Source of the DNA: Deltaproteobacteria bacterium
Lineage (GTDB): Bacteria > Desulfobacterota > Desulfobacteria > Desulfobacterales > Desulfobacteraceae
Length of the DNA stretch: 64,000 nt
NCBI GenBank assembly: GCA_027858995.1
Contig: JAQIBP010000054.1
Span: 44,018-108,017, forward strand
Direction: 5' to 3'
Shown here in pieces: positions 18,024 through 25,152 of this stretch; the stretch's first letter is position 1, and the number at the start of each line of letters is the position of its first letter. Both the position numbers and the translations under genes were made by a program. The notes under the pieces are model-generated. The model was not told the origin of the DNA, did not search any database, and saw only the letters and a program-made list of their open reading frames with translations.

Positions 18024-19769
18024 TTAAGATGTCTCCATGGGTAAAATAATAGAAAAGACGGTTCCTTTCCCGGGTTCGCTTTTTACATCTATCCTGCCCT
18101 TATGCGCCTTGATGATATTATGAACAATGGCAAGTCCAAGCCCGGTCCCGGATATTTTTGTGGTGAAATATGGTTCAAAGATATTGTCTGATTTGTTTGT
18201 TTCCATGCCGCATCCTGTATCTGAAACTATGATTATGATGTTTTCAGCAGTTTTAGATTTTTTAAGTTGAATATCAAGATTCCCTGATCCATCCATTGCC
18301 TGTAATGCATTGAGGCATAAATTCAACACTACTTGTTTCAGCCTGTCCGCATCTGCATGGATCTTAGGTAAATTTGTCTCAACCTTGGTTTTAATAGTGA
18401 TATTCTCGGCACCAGGTTCATAGCTGATAAGCTGTGTGCATTCTAAAACAAGCGCTTCAAGGTCAATGGGTTTGCCTGAAACCGCCACTGGTTTTGCCAG
18501 TTCAACAAGTTCACTCACCACGCGGTTAAGCCGGTCCACCTCTTTTGTCATGACATCTGCAATGCCATAATTTTCCGACCCTGCATCAAAGGTTTCCTTA
18601 AAAAAGGTGGCATACCCTTTTAAGGAACTTAGCGGGTTTCTTATTTCATGGGCCACCCCTGCTGCCAACCTGCCAATGGCAGCAAGCCTCTTATTATGTT
18701 CCATTTCAGTTTTCAAGCGGTTCAACTCGGTTTTATCCCTTAAAATCAGCAAAGCTCCTAAGGGATCGCCTTGTTTATCATACAGTGGGCTGGCTATAAC
18801 ATCGAGAATAATTGTCATATCTATCATATCTTTAATGTGAATCTCTTTTTCAACCAGATCTTTTGTGTTCCAGATTGATGCCAGCATTTTTTCAATCTCC
18901 CCAGGAATGAGCGCGGCAATATTTCCGGCTCTATCATCAGGTTTGCTACTAAGAATTGACGAGGCTGCAGGGTTGACTGAAAGAATCTGATTATTCATGT
19001 CAATTGCAATCAATCCAACAGGCATATTTTCCACCAGATTGTCTGAAAAAATCTGTATCTTAGAGAGAGAAGACCTGGTTTGTGCATAGCGCTGGACAAT
19101 AAAAACAAGGACAAACCCTGTGAAACCGATCAATGCCAGGATTACTGCCATCATTATCGTGTGCTGTGTATCACTTTTATCTGCCTGGACAATCGATTCC
19201 ATATCAAGCCCCACAAAAATAACTGTATTTTCATAGGTATCAGTCTTTTTAAATGTATTTGCATGCATCCTTTGGTGCATTGTCATCATTCCCCTTGAAC
19301 CGGACATTCCTGTTCGATTTGTGGGGGAAAACTTCTTATGGACTTCAAAAACTTTGCTGCCCTTGTTATCTGTTATAATTCGCCAGACAGACTGTTTGGC
19401 ATTCATTAGGGTTTTAAAATCCAGTTTTCTGCCATAGGCCATTCCAATTTTCTCTTTTTGATTGTGGGCAAGGGTAATACCGTCCTGATTCACAAGAAAC
19501 AGGTAGGCAATATCGGGCAGTGCTGCTGTCTCACTGAGGAGGTTCTCCATGGCACTGCTGCTCCAACCCATATTCATCATGCCGGTATATGTGCCAGCTT
19601 CAAATGCCCTGATCAGAGCTGTGCTTTTTTCAAGCAACAATTTTATGCTCTGGGCTTTTTGTTTGTTGATCCTGTCAATGGTCATAAAAACAAAAATTGG
19701 AAAGATAACAATAATGGTACCGATAAGAATAAGCGGTGGAATGCCTGTTGTAAATTTTAAATTTTTCAT
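18024..19769 (-). CDS. Membrane sensor histidine kinase of the NtrC-type pair
   Basis: 581 residues. Two membrane helices (about 10-30 and 207-229) flank a periplasmic sensor domain containing a Met/His-rich stretch (GMSGSRGMMTMHQRMH), which could bind a metal ion. Then a PAS domain (VENMPVGLIAIDMNNQILSVN), the HisKA box with the phosphorylated His in AAGVAHEIRNPLSSLKG, and an HATPase domain (LCLNALQAM, DTGCGM, GTGLGLAIVHNII). Organisation matches ZraS-like metal sensors. The start is preceded only by A/T-rich sequence with no clear ribosome binding site. Confidence 0.9.
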   Translation of the reverse strand: MKNLKFTTGIPPLILIGTIIVIFPIFVFMTIDRINKQKAQSIKLLLEKSTALIRAFEAGTYTGMMNMGWSSSAMENLLSETAALPDIAYLFLVNQDGITLAHNQKEKIGMAYGRKLDFKTLMNAKQSVWRIITDNKGSKVFEVHKKFSPTNRTGMSGSRGMMTMHQRMHANTFKKTDTYENTVIFVGLDMESIVQADKSDTQHTIMMAVILALIGFTGFVLVFIVQRYAQTRSSLSKIQIFSDNLVENMPVGLIAIDMNNQILSVNPAASSILSSKPDDRAGNIAALIPGEIEKMLASIWNTKDLVEKEIHIKDMIDMTIILDVIASPLYDKQGDPLGALLILRDKTELNRLKTEMEHNKRLAAIGRLAAGVAHEIRNPLSSLKGYATFFKETFDAGSENYGIADVMTKEVDRLNRVVSELVELAKPVAVSGKPIDLEALVLECTQLISYEPGAENITIKTKVETNLPKIHADADRLKQVVLNLCLNALQAMDGSGNLDIQLKKSKTAENIIIIVSDTGCGMETNKSDNIFEPYFTTKISGTGLGLAIVHNIIKAHKGRIDVKSEPGKGTVFSIILPMETS

Positions 19770-19991
19770 ATTATTTTCAATTAATTAAAACCAAACCGAA
19801 ATCCCGGCTCCCCATTTATATTCAGAATGCCATTGAACAGTCAATGATATATTTTTATAGAGCAAATAAGATATCCCAGTTATATTTTTTAAAAAATTGA
19901 GTTTTCCTTTTAAGCCTCTGGATGCATATTAAGGACAGGACACATGGCCAATTCCAGCCCATCTAAAACTTAAATTTAAGCTATCACCACA

Positions 19992-20714
19992 CTATCTCCT
20001 CTTATTCAGATTCAATCCTTTTTCATAAATCGCATTCATTCTAATATCAGACATACCGAATAGAAAACATATCTTCATTATCTGGTTCATAATGCTCTGT
20101 ATTAAAAATCTATTTTTCTCAAATCTTACACAGCTTGTAATAGAATCATTTTTCAGCAGCAGTGGTTTTAAAAATTTGTGCATTCTCCTAGAAAAAACAG
20201 TATCCTCAAAGATCTCTCTTTCGGGAAAGCCTCCGGCTTTTTCAATTAAATTTCTGGTTGCAAAAATACAGTGATCCAGATAGATAATCCCAAAAATTCT
20301 TCTCCTGATGTGATTTGAATACCATGAAGTAAATCTCAGCCCTTTGGAATTTCTATCAAACTTATGGGTAAAACCTCCCCAGAAATCCTGCCCTGCATCA
20401 GCATAAAATTTTTTCAGTTCATCTACTGCATGTTTTGATATAAAACTTCTTGGATGGTGAAAAAGAAGGATTTCTCCCTTTGACATCTTATATCCATAAT
20501 TCATCCTCTGCCCGCGGCTGGAGTTTTGTATCAAAAAACAGCAGTCTGCCAGAGATTTACATAATTTTTCAGTTCCGTCGCTGCTCCCTCCATCAACAAT
20601 AACAATCTCAACACCTTCAATGCCGCAAAGCTCATCAAGGATTTTTTTTAAATATCCATGCCTCACCTCATTAAAGGTCGGAATGATTATTGACAGGCTG
20701 TTACAGCATGGCAT
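19992..20714 (-). CDS. Family 2 glycosyltransferase, arsenosugar-biosynthesis type (TIGR04283-like)
   Basis: About 240 residues. SLSIIIPTFNE begins the nucleotide-sugar fold, VIVDGGSSDGTEKL carries the Asp cluster, and SSRGQRMNYGYK, LFHHPR and GGFPEREIFEDTVFSRRMHKF follow the layout of the glycosyltransferases named for arsenosugar biosynthesis. The start is uncertain: in-frame starts at 20744, 20729 and 20714 all overlap the upstream MTA phosphorylase gene, and none has a clear ribosome binding site; 20714 gives the shortest overlap and a family-like N-terminus. The tight overlap suggests coupled expression with the phosphorylase. I see no arsM gene in the window. Confidence 0.75.
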   Translation of the reverse strand: MPCCNSLSIIIPTFNEVRHGYLKKILDELCGIEGVEIVIVDGGSSDGTEKLCKSLADCCFLIQNSSRGQRMNYGYKMSKGEILLFHHPRSFISKHAVDELKKFYADAGQDFWGGFTHKFDRNSKGLRFTSWYSNHIRRRIFGIIYLDHCIFATRNLIEKAGGFPEREIFEDTVFSRRMHKFLKPLLLKNDSITSCVRFEKNRFLIQSIMNQIMKICFLFGMSDIRMNAIYEKGLNLNKRR

Positions 20715-21507
20715 ACTGGTACGCAACATCACAGCCGCAGTCATCCCAGGATTTAATATGTTTTAAAACATCAAAAATCAATTTTTCCCCACTGCTTGTA
20801 TTTTTCTCTATGGTGGCCATGATTTCATCAACACTCAGCCCTCCATCACGTTCTTTCCAGCAGTCATAATCAGTTACCATGGCAATACTTGCATAGTGGA
20901 TACCAACCTCCCTTGCCAGAATACACTCAGGGACAATTGTCATATTTACCACGTCACAGCCCCACTGCCTGAAAAGATGGCTCTCAGCTTTTGTTGAAAA
21001 ACGCGGTCCTTCAATGCTCACCATGGTTCCTTTTTCATGAAATGGAACCTTCATCTTTTTTGCTCCATTCATAAAAAGTTTTCTAAGATTAAAACAAAAC
21101 GGTTCGGCCATTGTGATATGACACGTCAGTGTACCCTCATAAAAAGTCTGTTCCCTCTTATAGCTCCTGTCAATAAATTGATCCACAAACACAAGATCTC
21201 CTGGTTTGATATCTTCCCTAAGCGAACCACAGGCTGTTGTTCCAATTATATGGGTAACACCAAGATCCTTCATTGCCCATATATTAGCTCTGAAATTGAC
21301 ATTGCCCGGGATCAGAGTGTGTGACTCACCATGTCTTGAGATAGCGGCAAGATCTACACCGTCAATGGTTCCTGTCACTACAAGATCCGAAGTTGCGCCA
21401 TATGGAGTGTGCACCTTTTTCTTCTCATAATTGCTTAAAAGGTCTGCATCTTCAAACCCTGTCCCGCCAATAATGCCTAATTTTATTTTTCTGATGTTTT
21501 CAGTCAT
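20701..21507 (-). CDS. mtnP: S-methyl-5'-thioadenosine phosphorylase
   Basis: 268 residues. KLGIIGGTGFEDADLL is the phosphate-binding start of the family; SRHGESHTLIPGNVNFRANIWAMKDLGV, TACGSLREDIKPGDLVF and IEGPRFSTKAESHLFRQWGCDVVNMT are family hallmarks. It phosphorolyses methylthioadenosine to adenine and methylthioribose-1-phosphate in polyamine and methionine salvage. A purine nucleoside phosphorylase specificity for related 5'-modified adenosines is possible. TAGGAGA ribosome binding site. Its 3' end overlaps the glycosyltransferase gene. Confidence 0.92.
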   Translation of the reverse strand: MTENIRKIKLGIIGGTGFEDADLLSNYEKKKVHTPYGATSDLVVTGTIDGVDLAAISRHGESHTLIPGNVNFRANIWAMKDLGVTHIIGTTACGSLREDIKPGDLVFVDQFIDRSYKREQTFYEGTLTCHITMAEPFCFNLRKLFMNGAKKMKVPFHEKGTMVSIEGPRFSTKAESHLFRQWGCDVVNMTIVPECILAREVGIHYASIAMVTDYDCWKERDGGLSVDEIMATIEKNTSSGEKLIFDVLKHIKSWDDCGCDVAYQYAML

Positions 21508-21555
21508 TGTCTCCTACCTTATTTAGTGCTCGATCAAAAACCGCTAATTTAAACT

Positions 21556-22059
21556 TTATAATGGCCAGAAATCATTGTCATTCCAGACTTTTTCCATCAA
21601 GGCATCCTGTATAGCCATCAATTTTTTAAGATGGGTTCTTTCCCAGGCAGATAACCATTTGTATATCTTTTTTTCATTGGTATCATCAGCCTCTTTGGCT
21701 CTTCTGGCATAAAGTTTGACAGCTTTATCCTCAAAACTTATGGCAGCCGTGATGGCAGTGGCTTCAAAGCTGGCTGCATTGATTTTATCTATCAAAACAT
21801 TATCAAGGATATCTGATGCTGCTTCATCTGTATCATCTGTTTTATAATCTCCTGCAATAAAATTTCCGGTTTCCATGATGGCTTTGAGCTGTTTTTCAAG
21901 AATATCCATATGCTCCTGTTCATCCTGGACAAGTTCCTGAAAAAAAACTTTGACCTCTTCACTGCCGGCTTTATCCCTTGCAGTTTCATAAAGATTTTTT
22001 CCCTGCTGTTCCATGAAAAAAGCTTTCTTAAGTATTTGCAAGGTATTTGACTGGTTCAT
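21556..22059 (-). CDS. Ferritin-like diiron protein (rubrerythrin-like without rubredoxin domain)
   Basis: 167 residues from the ATG at 22059, which has GGAGAT nine bases upstream; a longer frame to 22107 lacks one. Four-helix-bundle diiron ligands are visible: EQQGKNLYE, DEQEHM, SFEDKAVKLY and ERTHLKKL. No C-terminal rubredoxin domain follows, so electrons must come from elsewhere. A role in peroxide reduction or iron handling fits the surrounding genes. Next to a DsrE-like gene in the same direction. Confidence 0.8.
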   Translation of the reverse strand: MNQSNTLQILKKAFFMEQQGKNLYETARDKAGSEEVKVFFQELVQDEQEHMDILEKQLKAIMETGNFIAGDYKTDDTDEAASDILDNVLIDKINAASFEATAITAAISFEDKAVKLYARRAKEADDTNEKKIYKWLSAWERTHLKKLMAIQDALMEKVWNDNDFWPL

Positions 22060-22114
22060 GGTATGGGTATCTCCTATCTGATTTCCGATTAAAGTGTTTA
22101 GTATCATAAAAAGA

Positions 22115-22140
22115 GTGCAATATGTAACAACCTGTCGGTT
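22115..22140 (+). repeat. Solo terminus of the dispersed palindromic repeat
   Basis: TGCAATATGTAACAACCTGTCGGTT closely matches the right end of the 151-bp element at 23578-23728 (TGTAACAGCCTGTCGATT). No left half is present. Confidence 0.6.
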
Positions 22141-22143
22141 CTG

Positions 22144-22491
22144 TTAAAAAGTTATTAATTCAAAATCATTACTCCTGTATTCTACCATTGAAGGGTGTCC
22201 TGACATATCACCCAATAGTGTTAAACCCTGTTTTTCAGCATCTTTAAGGGTGCCAAGCTTATTGGAACAGGCTTTGCAGACCCCCTCCACCAAATCCTGA
22301 TCAAGAACTCTTGTCCACAATTTATTAAGTGGATTTGCTGCATTTACTAATTCAGGCAGAAGCTTAACACTTGCACCTTCAAGGATAATTCTCGGTGCAT
22401 GACCTTTTTCTTTCATATCCAGAGCATTTAACAATACATGTACAAAACACATTGGATCGCCATTAAACACAAACAAAGCAAATTTTTTCAT
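22144..22491 (-). CDS. DsrE-like family protein
   Basis: 115 residues. The N-terminus KKFALFVFNGDPMCFVHVLLNALDM and the segment ILEGASVKLL match the DsrE/DsrF-like fold of small soluble proteins, some of which carry sulfur on a Cys. Cysteines occur as CKACSN near the middle. Function is not established; sulfur transfer or binding is an inference from fold and from the adjoining redox genes. GAGGAGA ribosome binding site. Confidence 0.7.
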   Translation of the reverse strand: MKKFALFVFNGDPMCFVHVLLNALDMKEKGHAPRIILEGASVKLLPELVNAANPLNKLWTRVLDQDLVEGVCKACSNKLGTLKDAEKQGLTLLGDMSGHPSMVEYRSNDFELITF

Positions 22492-22586
22492 GGTAGTATC
22501 TCCTCTATTGATTTATCTTAATTTAAATCTGAACTTATTTAAGTCTCAGTTTATACAAGTTGTATGCCACAAGTCACAGATTTATC

Positions 22587-22616
22587 TTGACTATATTAAT
22601 TTGAAAACCTTAATAT
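22587..22616 (+). promoter_or_regulatory. Candidate sigma-70 promoter of proC
   Basis: TTGACT (22587-22592) and TAATAT (22611-22616) with an 18-bp spacer, 45 bp upstream of the proC start. Confidence 0.55.
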
Positions 22617-22660
22617 AACTTTTCTATTTTAATCAATAACACTTAAGGAGTAAAATTAAA

Positions 22661-23518
22661 ATGTTGTATGACAAAAAAATAGGGTTTATTGGAAGCGGGA
22701 ATATGGGGGAAGCATTGATAAGTGGTCTGGTCCTCTCCAAGGCAGCAAACCCTGAAAATATTATCTGTTCAGATATTGCAGAAGATCTTCTGGAAGAGAT
22801 TCAAACCAAATACAAGGTCTCAACAACAACAGATAATATTGAAGTGGCAAAAAAATCTGAAATTATTGTCTATGCCACAAAACCTCAGATCCTGGGCTCG
22901 GTTTTAAAAGAGACTGCTCATGCCCTTGATCAATCCAAACTGATAATTTCAATTGCAGCTGGAGTTCCCCTTGCAGCAATTGCAGCAGGTCTTCAAAAAG
23001 AACTCCGCCTGATCAGGGTCATGCCTAATATATGCGCATTTGTAAAAGAGAGTGCAACAGCCATTGCAGCCGGTGAATATGCATCAAAAGAAGATATTGC
23101 TCTTGCCAGGGCTATTTTTGATTCAGTTGGGAAAACTGTTTTTATCCAGGAAAATGTCCTCATGGATGCTTTTACAGGATTAAGCGGCAGCGGACCTGCC
23201 TATATATTCACCATTGTTGATGCCATGGCAGATGCTGGTGTTAAAATGGGACTATCAAGAAAAGACTCTCTCTTCTTATCCACACAGACAATTCTTGGGT
23301 CAGCAAAACTTCTGTTAGAATCAAAAGAGCATCCAGGACAACTCAAAGACAGGGTGGCATCTCCCGGCGGAACAGCTATCACAGGAATTCATACCCTTGA
23401 GCAGGGAGGTCTTAGAACAACATTGATAAATGCCGTGGAATCTGCTTCAAAACGCTCAAAAGAGCTGGGAGATATGATGGTAAAAGATTTTATGGAAAAC
23501 AGCAAAAAAAAGAGTTAA
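22661..23518 (+). CDS. proC: Pyrroline-5-carboxylate reductase
   Basis: 285 residues. N-terminal Rossmann motif IGFIGSGNMGEALISGLV, RVMPNICAFVKE, and the signature LSGSGPAYIFTIVDAMADAGVKMGL with RVASPGGTAITGIHTLEQGG near the end. It makes proline from pyrroline-5-carboxylate with NAD(P)H. Typical length. TTAAGGAG ribosome binding site, its own likely promoter at 22587, and a stem-loop terminator at 23525. It is the only rightward gene in a leftward block. Confidence 0.96.
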   Translation: MLYDKKIGFIGSGNMGEALISGLVLSKAANPENIICSDIAEDLLEEIQTKYKVSTTTDNIEVAKKSEIIVYATKPQILGSVLKETAHALDQSKLIISIAAGVPLAAIAAGLQKELRLIRVMPNICAFVKESATAIAAGEYASKEDIALARAIFDSVGKTVFIQENVLMDAFTGLSGSGPAYIFTIVDAMADAGVKMGLSRKDSLFLSTQTILGSAKLLLESKEHPGQLKDRVASPGGTAITGIHTLEQGGLRTTLINAVESASKRSKELGDMMVKDFMENSKKKS

Positions 23519-23524
23519 AAGAGC

Positions 23525-23561
23525 GGGGCAGAAATATGGTGGAGGATTATATTTCTACCCC
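23525..23561 (+). terminator. Stem-loop terminator of proC
   Basis: Arms GGGGCAGAAATAT (23525-23537) and ATATTTCTACCCC (23549-23561), one mismatch, 11-nt loop, beginning seven bases after the proC stop. Confidence 0.65.
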
Positions 23562-23577
23562 AGACATTGTGCAAAAA

Positions 23578-23728
23578 AATCGACAGGTTGTTACATAATG
23601 CAAAATTTTCCAAGTTCAAGGCGGAAAATAAATTTGACCACAGGCATACATACAGTATTCCGAGGATCAAATTTATTTTTCCAACGTAGAAATTGGGAAA
23701 ATTGGTGCTGTGTAACAGCCTGTCGATT
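23578..23728. repeat. MITE-like palindromic intergenic repeat, full copy (A)
   Basis: 151 bp bounded by 18-bp terminal inverted repeats AATCGACAGGTTGTTACA and TGTAACAGCCTGTCGATT (17 of 18 match). Inside, AAAATAAATTTGA and TCAAATTTATTTT form a second inverted pair around CCACAGGCATACA. It contains no gene. Related pieces are at 22115, 29405 and 29755. Its right end overlaps the last codon of the leftward gene ending at 23727. Confidence 0.8.
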
Positions 23729-24080
23729 AAACTTCAAGTTCTTTTTTAAGCCAGTCTCTTACATCTCCCTCAACAGCATATACTCCCTTATACTGTCCAA
23801 TTTCCTTCATAAAATCATCTTCAAGATTTTTGGGAAGTCTGAAATTACCAATATCTTCAGAATCAAAACCTTTTCTTCTGATGAGAGTTAAAACAGGTGG
23901 TTTTTTCCATGTATTTATAACAAAATAAACAGTTTCGTTTTCATTATCCCTTGAATTATAATAGGCCTGTGATCTTAAGGGACCCCATTCAAGATGAAGT
24001 GCAATGGCTTCTTCGGGTGTCATCTCCCAGTCAACTGAATTAACCAGATCAAAGTCATCTTTTATCTCATGTATATTCAT
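23727..24080 (-). CDS. DVU0772-family protein
   Basis: 117 residues from the ATG at 24080, which has GGAG six bases upstream. LVNSVDWEMTPEEAIALHLEWG, YFVINTWKKPPVLTLIRR and the end KGVYAVEGDVRDWLKKEL match my memory of the DVU0772 family, known essentially from sulfate reducers and relatives; no function is assigned. Soluble, acidic, no membrane helix. Its stop lies inside the terminal inverted repeat of the neighbouring element. Confidence 0.75.
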   Translation of the reverse strand: MNIHEIKDDFDLVNSVDWEMTPEEAIALHLEWGPLRSQAYYNSRDNENETVYFVINTWKKPPVLTLIRRKGFDSEDIGNFRLPKNLEDDFMKEIGQYKGVYAVEGDVRDWLKKELEV

Positions 24081-24271
24081 ATCATACTCCAATTTTTAAG
24101 GGTTGAATCAAGCTTTAATAAACGCTAATGATTTAAATAGCAAATAGTGTGCCTTAATTATCATTTTGATCAAAAATATTTTATGTTTGACCTTTAGGTT
24201 AAATATAAGCTTTAAATGGTTACAGACAAGACAATAATAGGAAGGATAAAAATATATGAGACAGACATGAG

Positions 24272-24309
24272 ACATGGCAGACGAGGCATACTTGTCTCGT
24301 TTGCCATGT
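24272..24309. terminator. Stem-loop downstream of rubrerythrin
   Basis: Arms ACATGGCAGACGAG and CTCGTTTGCCATGT (14 pairs including one G-T), 10-nt loop. It lies just past the end of the leftward rubrerythrin gene (24319). A T-run follows on the + strand only. Confidence 0.5.
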
Positions 24310-24318
24310 TTTTAAAAT

Positions 24319-24894
24319 TTACCAGTTTTCGTAAAGCAGTTCAAAATAACCTGTTGGCTTTACACAGGCGGGACACTTTTCAGGCGCTGATTTTCCAGTA
24401 TGGAGGTATCCACAGCTCAGACAGCGCCAGACCTTCTCTTCATCTTTTTGGAAAACTCTTTCTTTGGCAATATTTTCAGCCAGTTCAAGATAGAGCTTTT
24501 CATGATGCTCTTCAGCTACAATAATATTATTAAAGGTATCTTCTGCCCTTTCAAAACCCTCCTCTTTTGCTGTTTTGGCAAACCTGGCATACATATCTTC
24601 ACTGACATATTTTTCCAAAGCTGCAGCTGAAAGAAGGTTGGCACGGGTATCTTTAATCACACCAGTGGGAAAAACCCATTTCATCTCAAGTTCTCCCCCG
24701 TTAAAAAATTTAAAAAACCGTAGGGCATGTTCAAACTCCTGGTCAGCAGTTTCTTTAAATATTTTTGCAATCTGGATATATCCGTCATCTCTTGCCTTGT
24801 TTGCAAAAAAATCATACCGGGTTCTGGCCTGGGTTTCTGCCCCAAAGGAGATATGAAGATTTTTTGCAGTCTGGCTTTCCCTGAATTTTACCAT
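24319..24894 (-). CDS. Rubrerythrin (divergent paralogue)
   Basis: 191 residues. A ferritin-like diiron domain (SFGAETQARTRYDFFA, ETADQEFEHALRFFKFF, IIVAEEHHEKLYLELAENI) is followed by a C-terminal rubredoxin-like centre with CLSCGY and CPACVKP. Rubrerythrin reduces hydrogen peroxide with electrons from rubredoxin in the cytoplasm of anaerobes. It differs clearly from the near-identical pair at 31333 and 40089. GAGAAGG ribosome binding site; the small ferredoxin gene ends upstream, 12 bp away, in the same direction, so the two are likely co-transcribed. Confidence 0.92.
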   Translation of the reverse strand: MVKFRESQTAKNLHISFGAETQARTRYDFFANKARDDGYIQIAKIFKETADQEFEHALRFFKFFNGGELEMKWVFPTGVIKDTRANLLSAAALEKYVSEDMYARFAKTAKEEGFERAEDTFNNIIVAEEHHEKLYLELAENIAKERVFQKDEEKVWRCLSCGYLHTGKSAPEKCPACVKPTGYFELLYENW

Positions 24895-24906
24895 GGATAC
24901 CTTCTC

Positions 24907-25098
24907 TTACTCTTCAATTTCGATGGCATCTGCACCGCATTCATCTGCTGCCCTACGGACAATATCTTTCAGATGTTCTGGTATTTCATCTATCTTAATT
25001 GTGGATATCAGCGTATCTTCATCATACTCAAAAATTTCCGGACAAAGTTCATTGCAATTCCTGTCGCCCATACACTGTTTTGTAACTGTTACTTTCAT
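24907..25098 (-). CDS. Small single-cluster ferredoxin with Asp replacing one cluster Cys
   Basis: 63 residues. Cluster motif is C9-x2-D12-x2-C15-x3-C19-P with the distal C54 (QCMGDRNCNELCPEIF), so the second Cys of the usual CxxCxxCxxxCP is Asp. This is the pattern of Pyrococcus furiosus and some sulfate-reducer ferredoxins, in which Asp can ligate the fourth iron or leave a [3Fe-4S] cluster. A low-potential electron carrier. AAAGGAT ribosome binding site; directly upstream of a rubrerythrin gene, so a possible electron donor to it (inference). Confidence 0.88.
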   Translation of the reverse strand: MKVTVTKQCMGDRNCNELCPEIFEYDEDTLISTIKIDEIPEHLKDIVRRAADECGADAIEIEE

Positions 25099-25152
25099 TT
25101 TAAATCCTTTCTCTTCTTTTTTAGTAGTTAGTTTTAATTCCCTATAACCTAT

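Noticed and set aside
20701-20744. Longer glycosyltransferase start inside the MTA phosphorylase gene
   Set aside because: No ribosome binding site for it, and the shorter start fits the family better.
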